A stretch of DNA of 64,000 bases from Aequorivita sp. CIP111184 (GTDB lineage Bacteria; Bacteroidota; Bacteroidia; Flavobacteriales; Flavobacteriaceae): contig NZ_UEFQ01000016.1 in the NCBI RefSeq assembly GCF_900489465.1, positions 186,001-250,000 of the forward strand, written 5' to 3'. The position numbers were made by a program, and so were the translations under genes. Under the pieces are notes generated by a model. That model ran no database searches and was not told the DNA's origin. It saw only the letters and a program-made list of their open reading frames with translations. Positions 27,014-35,070 of this stretch are shown here, piece after piece. The first letter of the stretch is position 1. Each line of letters starts with the position of its first letter.

Positions 27014-27706
27014 CTAATTCAAAATAGGAAGCAATAGGGGAGAGCCTTTGTTGAAATTTATTTCTTCCGAAGTGTTTTGAAAGAAAGAAGGCGAATAAGA
27101 AATTGTATTATTTTCCGAAGAAAATAGGGAAATTAGAATTTGTTTAAGGGTAAAACCAATATTTCTGAAACCGTTTAAAACTGATTTTATATCGGAAATG
27201 GAATCAATGTCATTTAGTATTTTCAGAAAAACAATCTTGACCTTCTTGGCGGTGAGCAAGCGCGAAATATGCTTCGTCAATTGTGAAGTTTGCCACGGAA
27301 GTTTTAAAAATGTTTCAACGCTAAACTGAGATTTGTTCAATCCCATCATATAATAACCACCATCTTTTGAAGGTCCTAAAATAATTGGGTTCTTTTCCAG
27401 TTTTTCAGCAGTTTCAACCAATTGTCGTGTTTGAAGCTGGGGTGTATCATTCCCAACGGTAATTACATTTTCAAAACCTTGGTCGTATACAAACTGAATG
27501 GCATTGGTATATCTTTCGCCGAAAGTGGCACCTTTCTGTTCTTCTTCGGAAAAAAGAAAATAGGGCAATCCGCTTCGTTTTACTTTTTGAAGTGTCTTTT
27601 TATTTAGTTCATCAAAAAGCACCGAAGATTTGCTGAAAGGTTTATTGACAGCCTCTTGTTGGGCTGAATTCGCAAAAATTAATATGGCGGTCTTTTTGAT
27701 TTTCAA
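27014..27706 (-). CDS. DUF2064-family protein, divergent copy 2
   Basis: 230 residues, a paralogue of the protein at 18841-19533. Shared features are 'F-G-E-R-Y-T-N-A-I', 'V-G-N-D-T-P-Q-L' and 'L-G-P-S-K-D-G-G-Y-Y-M-M-G'. The N-terminal nucleotide-binding loop is altered ('I-F-A-N-S-A-Q-Q-E-A-V' in place of 'F-T-R-N-P-E-L-G-K-V-K-T-R-L'), so its donor chemistry may be changed or lost. The last ~50 residues are an extra tail without a recognisable motif. It lies 59 bp downstream of arsS and 64 bp upstream of susC. Confidence 0.8.
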   Translation of the reverse strand: MKIKKTAILIFANSAQQEAVNKPFSKSSVLFDELNKKTLQKVKRSGLPYFLFSEEEQKGATFGERYTNAIQFVYDQGFENVITVGNDTPQLQTRQLVETAEKLEKNPIILGPSKDGGYYMMGLNKSQFSVETFLKLPWQTSQLTKHISRLLTAKKVKIVFLKILNDIDSISDIKSVLNGFRNIGFTLKQILISLFSSENNTISYSPSFFQNTSEEINFNKGSPLLLPILN

Positions 27707-27765
27707 TGTTCAATAATCAATTACAATGTTCTAGGTAACGAATGTTTAATTATTTTACTTACAGC

Positions 27766-28842
27766 TTACTCCGCAACGGCACCTTGGCAACTACTTCCAG
27801 CGCCGGCAGTACAGCCATAGCAATGCTGTGAAATTATTATTTTTCTGTCGTTTAAAACAGCTTCGTTATATTCTGAAATGTGTTGAATTTTACTCGCAAC
27901 CTTCAGTTCTAGCATTTGGTTGAAATCACAATCGTACAGATAGCCGTCCCAACTAATAGAAATGGTATTTCGGCACATTACATTTTTAACTGCGGCAGGA
28001 TTGTAAGCCTCCACCAAGGAATACATATAATCCTCATAGTTTTCCGAAGCAATCAAATAATCCAAAAATCTGGAAACGGGAAGGTTGGTAATGGCAAATA
28101 GATTGTGAAAATGAATACCAAAATCTTCAAGTAAAGCATGTTTAAATTCCTTTTCCAGGCTGGCTTGATTACCCGGTAAAAAAGCGCCGCTGGGATTGTA
28201 AACCAAATCTAATCGCAAATCGCTATCTGGCATTCCGTAACCTACTGCGTTTAATTCCTGCAAAGCTTTAATTGATAGGTCAAAAACGCCTTCGCCTCTT
28301 TGCTTATCTGTTTTTCCGCGGGTCCAGTGTGGCATGCTGCTTACCACATGCACGTTATGGCTTTTGAAAAAGTCTGGTAGATCGTAATATTTTTTATTGG
28401 CGCGAATGATAGTCAGATTGCTACGAACGATAAAATCCTTGATACCTGCTTTGCTTGCTTCATCTACAAACCAACGGAAATCTGGGTTCATTTCTGGTGC
28501 GCCGCCCGTAAGATCTAAGGTATGTGCGCCAGTAGTTTTTATAACTTCCAGACATTGCATCATCGTTTCCCGAGTCATTATTTCTTTTCGGTCCGGTCCG
28601 GCATCTACGTGGCAGTGCTCGCACACTTGATTGCACATATAGCCAACGTTTATTTGGAGGATTTCCAGTTTATTAGGCCGAAGCGGAAATTGATCTGTTT
28701 CCTTTATTTTTTCAGAAAAAGTGGGAAGTTCCCCGCTAGCAAAAATACCGTTGGAAAGTTTTTCGAGTTGTTTATTTGCCACTGCAAGTTCGCTGTGACG
28801 TTTATGAAGGGATTGTTGTTTCTTGTTTTTTTCTTTTAGCAT
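27766..28842 (-). CDS. arsS: ArsS-type radical SAM protein (arsenosugar biosynthesis)
   Basis: 358 residues from the ATG at 28842; an in-frame ATG at 28908 would add 22 residues not expected in the family. The radical SAM cluster motif is Cys70-x3-Cys74-x2-Cys77 in 'C-N-Q-V-C-E-H-C-H-V-D-A-G-P', then 'L-D-L-T-G-G-A-P-E-M-N'. The C-terminal domain is Cys-rich: 'C-D-F-N-Q-M-L' and 'H-C-Y-G-C-T-A-G-A-G-S-S-C-Q-G'. This matches TIGR04167, now named ArsS, which places a 5'-deoxyadenosyl group on dimethylated arsenic. Its methyltransferase partner ArsM is not in this window. No in-frame TGA is seen, so this is a cysteine rather than selenocysteine form. Confidence 0.9.
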   Translation of the reverse strand: MLKEKNKKQQSLHKRHSELAVANKQLEKLSNGIFASGELPTFSEKIKETDQFPLRPNKLEILQINVGYMCNQVCEHCHVDAGPDRKEIMTRETMMQCLEVIKTTGAHTLDLTGGAPEMNPDFRWFVDEASKAGIKDFIVRSNLTIIRANKKYYDLPDFFKSHNVHVVSSMPHWTRGKTDKQRGEGVFDLSIKALQELNAVGYGMPDSDLRLDLVYNPSGAFLPGNQASLEKEFKHALLEDFGIHFHNLFAITNLPVSRFLDYLIASENYEDYMYSLVEAYNPAAVKNVMCRNTISISWDGYLYDCDFNQMLELKVASKIQHISEYNEAVLNDRKIIISQHCYGCTAGAGSSCQGAVAE

Positions 28843-28879
28843 AAAAGTTTTTTCAATTGAAATTTGGGCAAAAATAAAT

Positions 28880-29050
28880 TTAGGCTGCTCGTCTTCTTCT
28901 AATAACAAAAAGCAACATTATGCCGATGCCTATTCCCATTAAACTTCCCATAACAAAATCTGGCAGTTTAGTATAATGTGAAAGTAGGAGTACCGCTGCA
29001 TTAAATAACAGTCCTATAGAAAGTAAGATTAAATTACCTTTTTTTTTCAT
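28880..29050 (-). CDS. Small two-helix membrane protein (56 aa)
   Basis: This is an uninterrupted 56-codon frame on the minus strand, from ATG at 29050 to TAA at 28880. It encodes a basic start (M-K-K-K-G-N), a hydrophobic segment at about residues 7-24, a short polar loop ('S-H-Y-T-K-L-P-D-F'), a glycine-rich second hydrophobic segment at about 34-50 and a strongly basic tail (R-R-R-R). That is the pattern of a real small membrane protein rather than noise. It fills the gap between the peroxidase-like gene (36 bp upstream) and arsS (37 bp downstream) in the same orientation. I do not recognise a family. Confidence 0.7.
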   Translation of the reverse strand: MKKKGNLILLSIGLLFNAAVLLLSHYTKLPDFVMGSLMGIGIGIMLLFVIRRRRAA

Positions 29051-29086
29051 CACTTTATTTGATTAAATAGCTAGTAAAACTAGTTT

Positions 29087-29425
29087 TTACATTTCAAGTT
29101 TATTTACTTTGTTCATCATCATTACACCATGAACAAGGGTTGCCCCACTTTTTATTGCCGCGCCCACATGGATGGCTTCCATCATTTGTTCTTTTGTAAC
29201 ACCTCGTTGTAATGTGTCTTTTGTGTAAGCATCGATGCAATAAGGGCATTGTTCTGTGTGAGCTACAGCTAGGGCAATCAAAGCTTTTTCACGAGCTGTT
29301 AGTGCGCCTTCTTCAAAGACTTTTCCGTAGTAATCAAAAAATTTATCGCCGAGCTCTTTGCTCCATTCGGTTATGTTTCCAAATTTTTTGAGGTCAGCAG
29401 GATCATAATAATTATGGGAGGCCAT
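29087..29425 (-). CDS. Arsenosugar-locus peroxidase-like protein (carboxymuconolactone decarboxylase family)
   Basis: 112 residues of the AhpD/CMD fold. The catalytic-type motif is 'H-T-E-Q-C-P-Y-C-I-D-A-Y-T', with a CxxC and following residues as in AhpD-like peroxidases, then 'E-A-I-H-V-G-A-A-I-K-S-G-A-T-L-V-H-G'. The N-terminal 'H-N-Y-Y-D-P-A-D-L-K-K-F-G' matches the TIGR04169-type subfamily found next to ArsS. A thiol redox or peroxide-handling role in arsenic chemistry is likely but untested. It is the first gene of the array; a TATATTTA box lies upstream but lacks a well-spaced -33 box. Confidence 0.88.
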   Translation of the reverse strand: MASHNYYDPADLKKFGNITEWSKELGDKFFDYYGKVFEEGALTAREKALIALAVAHTEQCPYCIDAYTKDTLQRGVTKEQMMEAIHVGAAIKSGATLVHGVMMMNKVNKLEM

Positions 29426-29536
29426 AGTTGGTTTTGTTTATAGTTACGAAATTGAAGTGATTTTGGTTTTCAATAATGGTAAATATAGGGAAGTAGTCTT
29501 TCAAAAAGAAAATTGCTTACGAAACTTTTTAAACTT

Positions 29537-30289
29537 TTAGTCAAAAGAATAAACAAACCCACTTTCAAGATTATACTGTGAATTTGGAATTCCGATTGCA
29601 GGAGTTTCATCGTAGATAAAGGTATAGGAAGTCTTGAAATCGAAATTTTTAAAAACATCAATTAGAAGAGAGCTTTGATTGGAAACGCGGTAGTCTCCAA
29701 AATCCTCTATTTTAGGTTGATAATAGGTGGTGCTGATAATACTTAAGGTTTTTGTAGGGTATAAGCTGAAGGAAAGATAGGAAGTACTTCTAAAACCCCT
29801 TTGGATAGGGGTAATGCCATCGTTGAGTTCTTCATATTCGTACATTATATGGGTGCCGAGATAGATTTTAAATTTTTCTGAAGAGGTCAATTTAAATCGA
29901 GGTCCTGTACCCACAAGTGCTCTTAATTCTATTTTTGACAGCTTGTTGTATTGTGCCTGTGTAAAAACTTCCCAGGCAATACGTGGAAGAAAACGATAGT
30001 TGTAACGCAGATGTGCTATGCCTGCATTTTCAAATTGGTTGCCTTCTATTTTTTGAAACTCTATATCGTTTTTCAACAATACCAAATGCCTTTTCATCTT
30101 ATATTGAACGTGAAGGCTAGAACTAGCACTAAGATAATCATTCACATCTCGTTTTAAAGAAAAATCAATACTTGCTGAACCAGAAAACCCCGAAGTGTCA
30201 GTTACTTTTCTTAGAGACTCTGCATTGAGAATTTGTGTTTGAACATTTAATGAAGCAAAAGTTATAATAAGCGCAATAAAATATTTCAT
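29537..30289 (-). CDS. DUF481-type outer membrane beta-barrel protein
   Basis: 250 residues with a signal peptide (cleavage probably after 'N-V-Q-T-Q') followed by alternating hydrophobic/polar strands typical of a small outer-membrane barrel, ending in an aromatic-rich 'F-V-Y-S-F-D'. Sequence blocks such as 'G-T-G-P-R-F-K-L', 'H-I-M-Y-E-Y-E-E-L' and 'R-S-T-S-Y-L-S-F-S' fit the DUF481 family (YdiY-like, 'salt-induced outer membrane protein'). No ligand is known. It lies 20 bp downstream of tryptophan 2,3-dioxygenase and could be in the same transcript, though a functional link is unlikely. Confidence 0.75.
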   Translation of the reverse strand: MKYFIALIITFASLNVQTQILNAESLRKVTDTSGFSGSASIDFSLKRDVNDYLSASSSLHVQYKMKRHLVLLKNDIEFQKIEGNQFENAGIAHLRYNYRFLPRIAWEVFTQAQYNKLSKIELRALVGTGPRFKLTSSEKFKIYLGTHIMYEYEELNDGITPIQRGFRSTSYLSFSLYPTKTLSIISTTYYQPKIEDFGDYRVSNQSSLLIDVFKNFDFKTSYTFIYDETPAIGIPNSQYNLESGFVYSFD

Positions 30290-30309
30290 TATTTATAAAA
30301 ATTGATTTG

Positions 30310-31215
30310 CTATTCGCCCCAATTAGCAATTTCTTCTTCCGTCCATAATTCAGGGAAAAACTTGCGTTGCTGATATTTTGGATGCAGGTATTTTTTCCAT
30401 TCAGAACCGCCGGTAGCAGTTTTGTTTTCTCCCTTACTGTTTAAATAATGATTTGCGGTTTCTAAATGTACCAGAGGCCAAGCTACGTTGTAGAAATGAT
30501 CAAATTGTTGTAGTTTTTCTTTTAGTTCTTTTGAGGGATTTTCCATTTGGGCAACCCGTTCTTCAAGGGTTTTTCCTTTTATTTTCTCTGATAGATTCTT
30601 AAAATCATTTTCATATTTTTCAATGAAAAGTTTTAGCGTGAGCGTAATCTTTCCAGTTTTGCGGTTTAATCCAGCATCCTTCCAATAAATATGTTTAAAA
30701 TAATCATCTGTAGTTGGATTTTGCGACAATCTTTCCTTTCCTTCGGAATTTATGAGATTTTTAAGCCTCGTACTGTAAAGTTCCAATATTCTAAACTGTG
30801 CACTTTGGAAACCACTTGCTGGCGTAAGGGTGGCTCGAAAAATGTTATAGTCTTCATAACTCATGCCATCTTTCATAATATCGAAACTGGTAATGAGCAT
30901 TCGGGTGTATCTTTTTAATCGATCTAATTTTGTCAACCAAATTTCTTCGGGAAGGTTTTCTCCTTCAGAAAGTTGTTTTATTTCGTGAATCATCATTTTC
31001 AAGGTGAGCTCAGTAACTTGATGATACATTACAAATATTTCCTCATCCTTAAAATCAGTCCGAGTTTTTTGAAGGGTAAGCAACGTGTCCACTTGAATAT
31101 AGTCCCAATAGGTGATTGGTTTGGCTTGTAAAAGCCCGTTTAGATAAGTTTCCGGGTTTTCACCAAGGTTAACATATTTGTCATCAAGTGCTTTTATAAT
31201 TTCGTCGTTGATCAT
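30310..31215 (-). CDS. Tryptophan 2,3-dioxygenase family protein
   Basis: 301 residues. The family motifs are present: 'Y-W-D-Y-I-Q-V-D-T-L-L-T-L-Q', 'H-Q-V-T-E-L-T-L-K-M-M' near residue 65, 'F-R-A-T-L-T-P-A-S-G-F-Q-S-A-Q-F-R' and a heme-proximal-type His in 'P-L-V-H-L-E-T-A-N-H-Y-L'. The reaction is O2-dependent opening of the indole ring of L-Trp to N-formylkynurenine. No kynurenine-pathway gene is adjacent; a full trp biosynthetic operon lies 11 kb away. This bacterial branch is longer than the best-studied Xanthomonas enzyme at some loops, so activity should be taken as likely rather than certain. Confidence 0.88.
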   Translation of the reverse strand: MINDEIIKALDDKYVNLGENPETYLNGLLQAKPITYWDYIQVDTLLTLQKTRTDFKDEEIFVMYHQVTELTLKMMIHEIKQLSEGENLPEEIWLTKLDRLKRYTRMLITSFDIMKDGMSYEDYNIFRATLTPASGFQSAQFRILELYSTRLKNLINSEGKERLSQNPTTDDYFKHIYWKDAGLNRKTGKITLTLKLFIEKYENDFKNLSEKIKGKTLEERVAQMENPSKELKEKLQQFDHFYNVAWPLVHLETANHYLNSKGENKTATGGSEWKKYLHPKYQQRKFFPELWTEEEIANWGE

Positions 31216-31297
31216 TTTATTTTATTTAAAAAAATACCCTTTAAAAATAAGGGTTATTTTCTGTTTTCTAAAGTATTCTGAAATGAGTTTCAAAGAA

Positions 31298-31329
31298 AAA
31301 GCCTTGTTATAAATTTATAACAAGGCTTT
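31298..31329 (-). terminator. 32-bp perfect palindrome / terminator after ppiD
   Basis: Two 16-bp arms meet with no spacer: AAAGCCTTGTTATAAA (31298-31313) and TTTATAACAAGGCTTT (31314-31329). In RNA this folds into a long hairpin, followed on the minus strand by a U-rich run (UUUCUUUG with flanking U). It lies 21 bp after the PpiD stop and probably ends the coaX-to-ppiD transcript; the symmetry could let it work in both directions. Confidence 0.75.
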
Positions 31330-31350
31330 AATTGTAATGTTTTTAAGCTA

Positions 31351-33468
31351 TTAATAAAAAGTAGCGCGATTATCTTCAATATCGGCTTGCTTTTTTAAGG
31401 CATTATAAACTGCACTTTGAGCAGCAGGAATTGCCTTGGTGCTCATTTGGTTCGCATAATTAACATACGATTCAAGTTTTGGCGCTGGATTGAAGGCTGT
31501 TGTTTTTAATTTGAATACCCCGCTTTTTCCATCGATTAATTGTGTGGTTTCCCCAGGTTTTGTTCCAAAAGCAATACCAACAACTTTAGGTTCGTTGTTA
31601 GCTCCTAGAATAATTGGATTTGACATACTCACTTCTGAAGCGGTTTGTACAGATACATTTTGGTTTTTTGCAATTTCTTCAAGGGTTGTTCCAGAAATAG
31701 ATTCACGAATTTTCGCAGCTTTTTTCTCGTTACGCAAAATAGGCGTTACAGTAGCGGAAGCATCGGCAGCACTCATTAAACCTTTAGGGTTTTTATTTGT
31801 AACCTGAGCGATAACATAACCATCGGTCACGCTGAAACGCTTAGTGTCACCTACTTTGGTGTCTTCATTGAACACCCAGTTAACAATGGTGCGGTTAGCA
31901 CCTATTCCAGGAATATTGGCATCCATATTTCCTAGCTTATTAACGGGTTTTATCTCAAGGTTTTGAGCTTTTGCCAATTCATCAAAGTTACCTTTATCTG
32001 CCGCAACTTCAAATTTTGAAGCGTCTGAAAATACTTGGTTGATTGTTTTCTCTGAAGGCTCAATTGTTTTTACAACTGTAGCGAGTTTAATTGCTTTTTT
32101 AGGCTCTGATTGTTTGCCAACTTGAACAACGTGGAATCCAAAATCAGTCTCTACAAGACCAATAGTGCCTTCTGGATTATTAAAAATAAATTTGTCAAAT
32201 GGAGGTACCATTCTTCCTGGTGTTGAGCTTCCAAGATCCCCGCCGTTATCTTTAGAGCTGTCATCAGAAAATTCTGTAGCAAGTGTTGCAAATTTAGTTT
32301 TGTCCTTTTTAACAACGCCTAAAATACTATCAGCCAATTTTTGAGCTTCCTCTTTAGTTCTGGTTACGGTTTCAGGAGCACGCATAGTGCCAACATAACG
32401 GATTAAAATATGTTTTGATTCAGCAGAGTCTGGCAATTTTTTAGTTTCAAGAACTTTAGAAAGATAGAATGTGTTATCTACTTTGAAAGGTCCGTATATG
32501 TCACCTTGATTAAGGTTGATAAGCGTATCTGCAACAGTTTGGAGAAGTTCTTTTTTAAACATCCAACGATCGAAGTAGGGTACGTCTGAATTTACATTTA
32601 CAAATTCTTCGTAATTTTTTGTATTCCTAAAGCCTAAAATAGTGTCATTAGCTTTTGTGTCTTGGTTGAATTCTACTTTATTGTCAAGCAAAACATTTGT
32701 AGCTGTTTTGGCTGCATTAACGTCTACCTCTGATGGTTGTTCAGAGAAAAATACATATTGCATATCTGCCTGCGCCTCTACCTGAAAATCATTTTTATGC
32801 GCTGCTACATATTTTTTAATTTCATCATCAGAAACTTTTACTTCCTCATCAGCAATTTTACTGTAAGGCAATAAAACAAAGTTGAAATTTATATTGTCAT
32901 TTTGAAAATGATATTCTTGTTCGCCTTCCGCGATTGTGGTGCGTAAACCACCTTTAATCATATTGTAATAGGTAGCCTGAAGTACGTTGCTTGCAGTATT
33001 TTCTTCAAAAGTTAGCCATTGCTTGTACATTTCTGGAGAAGATGCTTTTATGCTAGCGATATATTCTTGGATTTTACCGTCATCAACCTGTCCAGCTTCG
33101 TTTAGGAAGGTAGGATTACTGGCCAATGAAGTTTTAAGAGCGTTGTCTATTTGTGCTTTTTCAACAGTGATACCAGCTTTTTCAATCTGTTCATCCATAA
33201 TTACACGGCGAAGTTCTCTGTCCCAAACCATATTCATAGCTTGTGTGGCATTGGAATTTGGCCCCATATTGCGTTGTGTGACTTCCACTTCTTCCATAAA
33301 ACTTTGTCTGGAAATATCTGTGCCATTTACTGTGGCAATGTTATCCTGCCCTTTTGGGCCGCTACTGCCTTTTGTCAAGACGTCGCTTAAGATAAAGGCG
33401 AAAAGAGCCAATGCAATAATTAGGATAAGAAATATCCCTCTTTTTCTAATACTGTTTAAAATTGCCAT
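31351..33468 (-). CDS. PpiD/SurA-type periplasmic peptidyl-prolyl isomerase
   Basis: 705 residues. A single N-terminal membrane anchor (about 12-30, 'I-F-L-I-L-I-I-A-L-A-L-F-A-F-I-L') follows 'I-R-K-R-G', as in PpiD. A SurA-like N-terminal chaperone domain comes next, then a parvulin domain around 340-450 with 'S-K-H-I-L-I-R-Y', 'A-T-E-F-S-D-D-S-S-K-D-N-G-G-D-L-G' and 'F-G-F-H-V-V-Q-V'. A long C-terminal region resembles a second, degenerate rotamase-like part. It assists folding of secreted and outer-membrane proteins. It is the last gene of the conserved block that begins with coaX. Confidence 0.92.
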   Translation of the reverse strand: MAILNSIRKRGIFLILIIALALFAFILSDVLTKGSSGPKGQDNIATVNGTDISRQSFMEEVEVTQRNMGPNSNATQAMNMVWDRELRRVIMDEQIEKAGITVEKAQIDNALKTSLASNPTFLNEAGQVDDGKIQEYIASIKASSPEMYKQWLTFEENTASNVLQATYYNMIKGGLRTTIAEGEQEYHFQNDNINFNFVLLPYSKIADEEVKVSDDEIKKYVAAHKNDFQVEAQADMQYVFFSEQPSEVDVNAAKTATNVLLDNKVEFNQDTKANDTILGFRNTKNYEEFVNVNSDVPYFDRWMFKKELLQTVADTLINLNQGDIYGPFKVDNTFYLSKVLETKKLPDSAESKHILIRYVGTMRAPETVTRTKEEAQKLADSILGVVKKDKTKFATLATEFSDDSSKDNGGDLGSSTPGRMVPPFDKFIFNNPEGTIGLVETDFGFHVVQVGKQSEPKKAIKLATVVKTIEPSEKTINQVFSDASKFEVAADKGNFDELAKAQNLEIKPVNKLGNMDANIPGIGANRTIVNWVFNEDTKVGDTKRFSVTDGYVIAQVTNKNPKGLMSAADASATVTPILRNEKKAAKIRESISGTTLEEIAKNQNVSVQTASEVSMSNPIILGANNEPKVVGIAFGTKPGETTQLIDGKSGVFKLKTTAFNPAPKLESYVNYANQMSTKAIPAAQSAVYNALKKQADIEDNRATFY

Positions 33469-33557
33469 TTGATGTTCAAATTTATAGGTGGCGAAAATAG
33501 CATTTTCATCTCATTAATAAAAAAGTAAATCAAAAAAAGTGAGGAATAATTGAAAAT

Positions 33558-34811
33558 CTAATCTTCAGAGATGTTTTTTACTTCAACTAGTTCAATTTTT
33601 GTGCTTGAAACCTCAAGAATTGTAAATAGAAAATTCTCAATTTCAACGGTTTCGCCCTGATCTGGAATTTCTTCGGTGTGATTTACGATAAGTCCACCAA
33701 GGGTTTCGTAGTTTTCGCTTTCTTTAAGATTAAGTTTGTAGGCTTCATTAAGATAATCTACCTCTAAACGGGCTGAAAATTTATAGTGTCCGGTTCCTAA
33801 ATCTTCTTCAATAAGCGCGATACTGTCATGCTCGTCCTCTATATCTCCAAAAAGTTCTTCAATAATATCTTCAACAGTAATGATACCACTTGTTCCGCCA
33901 TATTCGTCAATCACCACGGCGATACTTTTTCTTTTTTTGCTGAGAATATTTAGTACATCTTTTGCCAACATCGTTTCCGGTACGAAAACCACAGGCATTA
34001 AAACCTTTTTGAGGTTGGCAGGTTTTCTGAAAAGCTCAAAGGAATGGACATAGCCTAGAATGTCGTCTATGTTTTCTTTATAGATCAATATTTTGGAAAG
34101 ACCAGTCTCTGTAAAAATTTTGGCCAATTCTTTTGGGGTAGTGTCAATATCTACAGCTACAACTTCTGTTCGGGGAATCATGGCTTCTCGCGATTTCACT
34201 TCAGAAAAATCCAATGCATTTTGGAATATCTGTATTTCGGAATCCATTTCCTCTTTGGTTTCGGCAATTTCCATTTGTTCCGAAATGTAATTTCCAAGTT
34301 CCAGTTTGCTGAAAGTAAGTTGAACGGTATCACCTTCAGATTTAAAAATTAGTTTTAGCACTAAGTCTGAAATCCAAATAATAAATTCGGAAATCAATGA
34401 AAAAAGCACATAGAAAAAATAGGCTGGAACGGCAAATATTTTCACTAAACTGTTGGCGTAGATTTGAAAGAAAACCTTTGGAAGGAATTCAGCAGTCATC
34501 AATATAATTAGTGTAGAAATTATGGTTTGTAACAAAAGACCACTAAAACCAGCCAATGGGATGTACTCCATTAAAAGGTCGCCCATAAAAAAGCCATAAA
34601 TAACTAGGGCAATATTGTTGCCCACGAGCATAGTGGCTATAAATTTTGAAGGACGTTTGGTTATCTTTTTAAGAATGCCTGCCAAGAAATTGTTTTGTTT
34701 CTTTTCAATTTCAATGTGTATTTTATTTGAAGAAACATACGCAATCTCCATCCCCGAAAAAAAGGCTGAGAGAATGAGCATTGTTAGTATGATTATGATG
34801 CTATAATCCAA
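33558..34811 (-). CDS. CNNM/CorC-type hemolysin-family membrane protein with CBS pair
   Basis: 417 residues. The N-terminal CNNM transmembrane domain (about 1-155; 'L-S-A-F-F-S-G-M-E-I-A-Y-V-S-S-N' and 'V-G-N-N-I-A-L-V') is followed by two CBS domains (about 205-330; 'M-I-P-R-T-E-V-V-A-V' and 'V-V-I-D-E-Y-G-G-T-S-G-I-I-T-V-E-D-I-I-E-E-L-F-G-D-I'). A CorC/HlyC transporter-associated domain lies at the end. Family members are implicated in Mg2+/Co2+ efflux. GldE, a gliding-motility protein, belongs to the same family but usually sits beside gldD, not here. It is part of the coaX-lptC block. Confidence 0.9.
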   Translation of the reverse strand: MDYSIIIILTMLILSAFFSGMEIAYVSSNKIHIEIEKKQNNFLAGILKKITKRPSKFIATMLVGNNIALVIYGFFMGDLLMEYIPLAGFSGLLLQTIISTLIILMTAEFLPKVFFQIYANSLVKIFAVPAYFFYVLFSLISEFIIWISDLVLKLIFKSEGDTVQLTFSKLELGNYISEQMEIAETKEEMDSEIQIFQNALDFSEVKSREAMIPRTEVVAVDIDTTPKELAKIFTETGLSKILIYKENIDDILGYVHSFELFRKPANLKKVLMPVVFVPETMLAKDVLNILSKKRKSIAVVIDEYGGTSGIITVEDIIEELFGDIEDEHDSIALIEEDLGTGHYKFSARLEVDYLNEAYKLNLKESENYETLGGLIVNHTEEIPDQGETVEIENFLFTILEVSSTKIELVEVKNISED

Positions 34812-34872
34812 TTTATGAGTTATTAGTTATAAGTTATTTTGTAATTGAGGTTTCTAAAACCTTAACTTTGAA

Positions 34873-35070
34873 CTAATTATTATTCCGTTCTTCCATTTTC
34901 TTTCTGAAATTTCTCTTAAAGAAAAACATAAAGATAGCAACAACTACAAAAAAGATAAATAAATAAGCCCGGTTTCTTTCAGAGGTCCAGTTGTTTACTG
35001 CTTCATAGGCAAAAAATACTGCAATAACCAGATATGCATATTCAAAAAAACGATACACTTTACTTAACAT
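34873..35070 (-). CDS. Small membrane protein downstream of lptC (65 aa)
   Basis: 65 residues with two hydrophobic segments (about 8-24 and 35-51) separated by 'N-N-W-T-S-E-R-N-R', ending in a basic/polar tail 'K-R-N-F-R-K-K-M-E-E-R-N-N-N'. It overlaps the 3' end of lptC by 11 bp, which indicates translational coupling. A small protein at this position between lptC and the CBS protein recurs in Flavobacteriaceae, so it is likely genuine. Function is unknown; an LPS-export or envelope role is only suggested by position. Confidence 0.8.
   Translation of the reverse strand: MLSKVYRFFEYAYLVIAVFFAYEAVNNWTSERNRAYLFIFFVVVAIFMFFFKRNFRKKMEERNNN

Noticed and set aside
27766-27860. Possible selenocysteine codon in the Cys-rich end of ArsS
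   Set aside because: The relevant positions are ordinary Cys codons and the frame ends at TAA; no in-frame TGA is present.
34812-34872. AT-rich stretch with GTTAT/AGTTAT near-repeats between the CBS protein and the upstream small membrane protein
   Set aside because: Imperfect and short; consistent with ordinary AT-rich spacer DNA.
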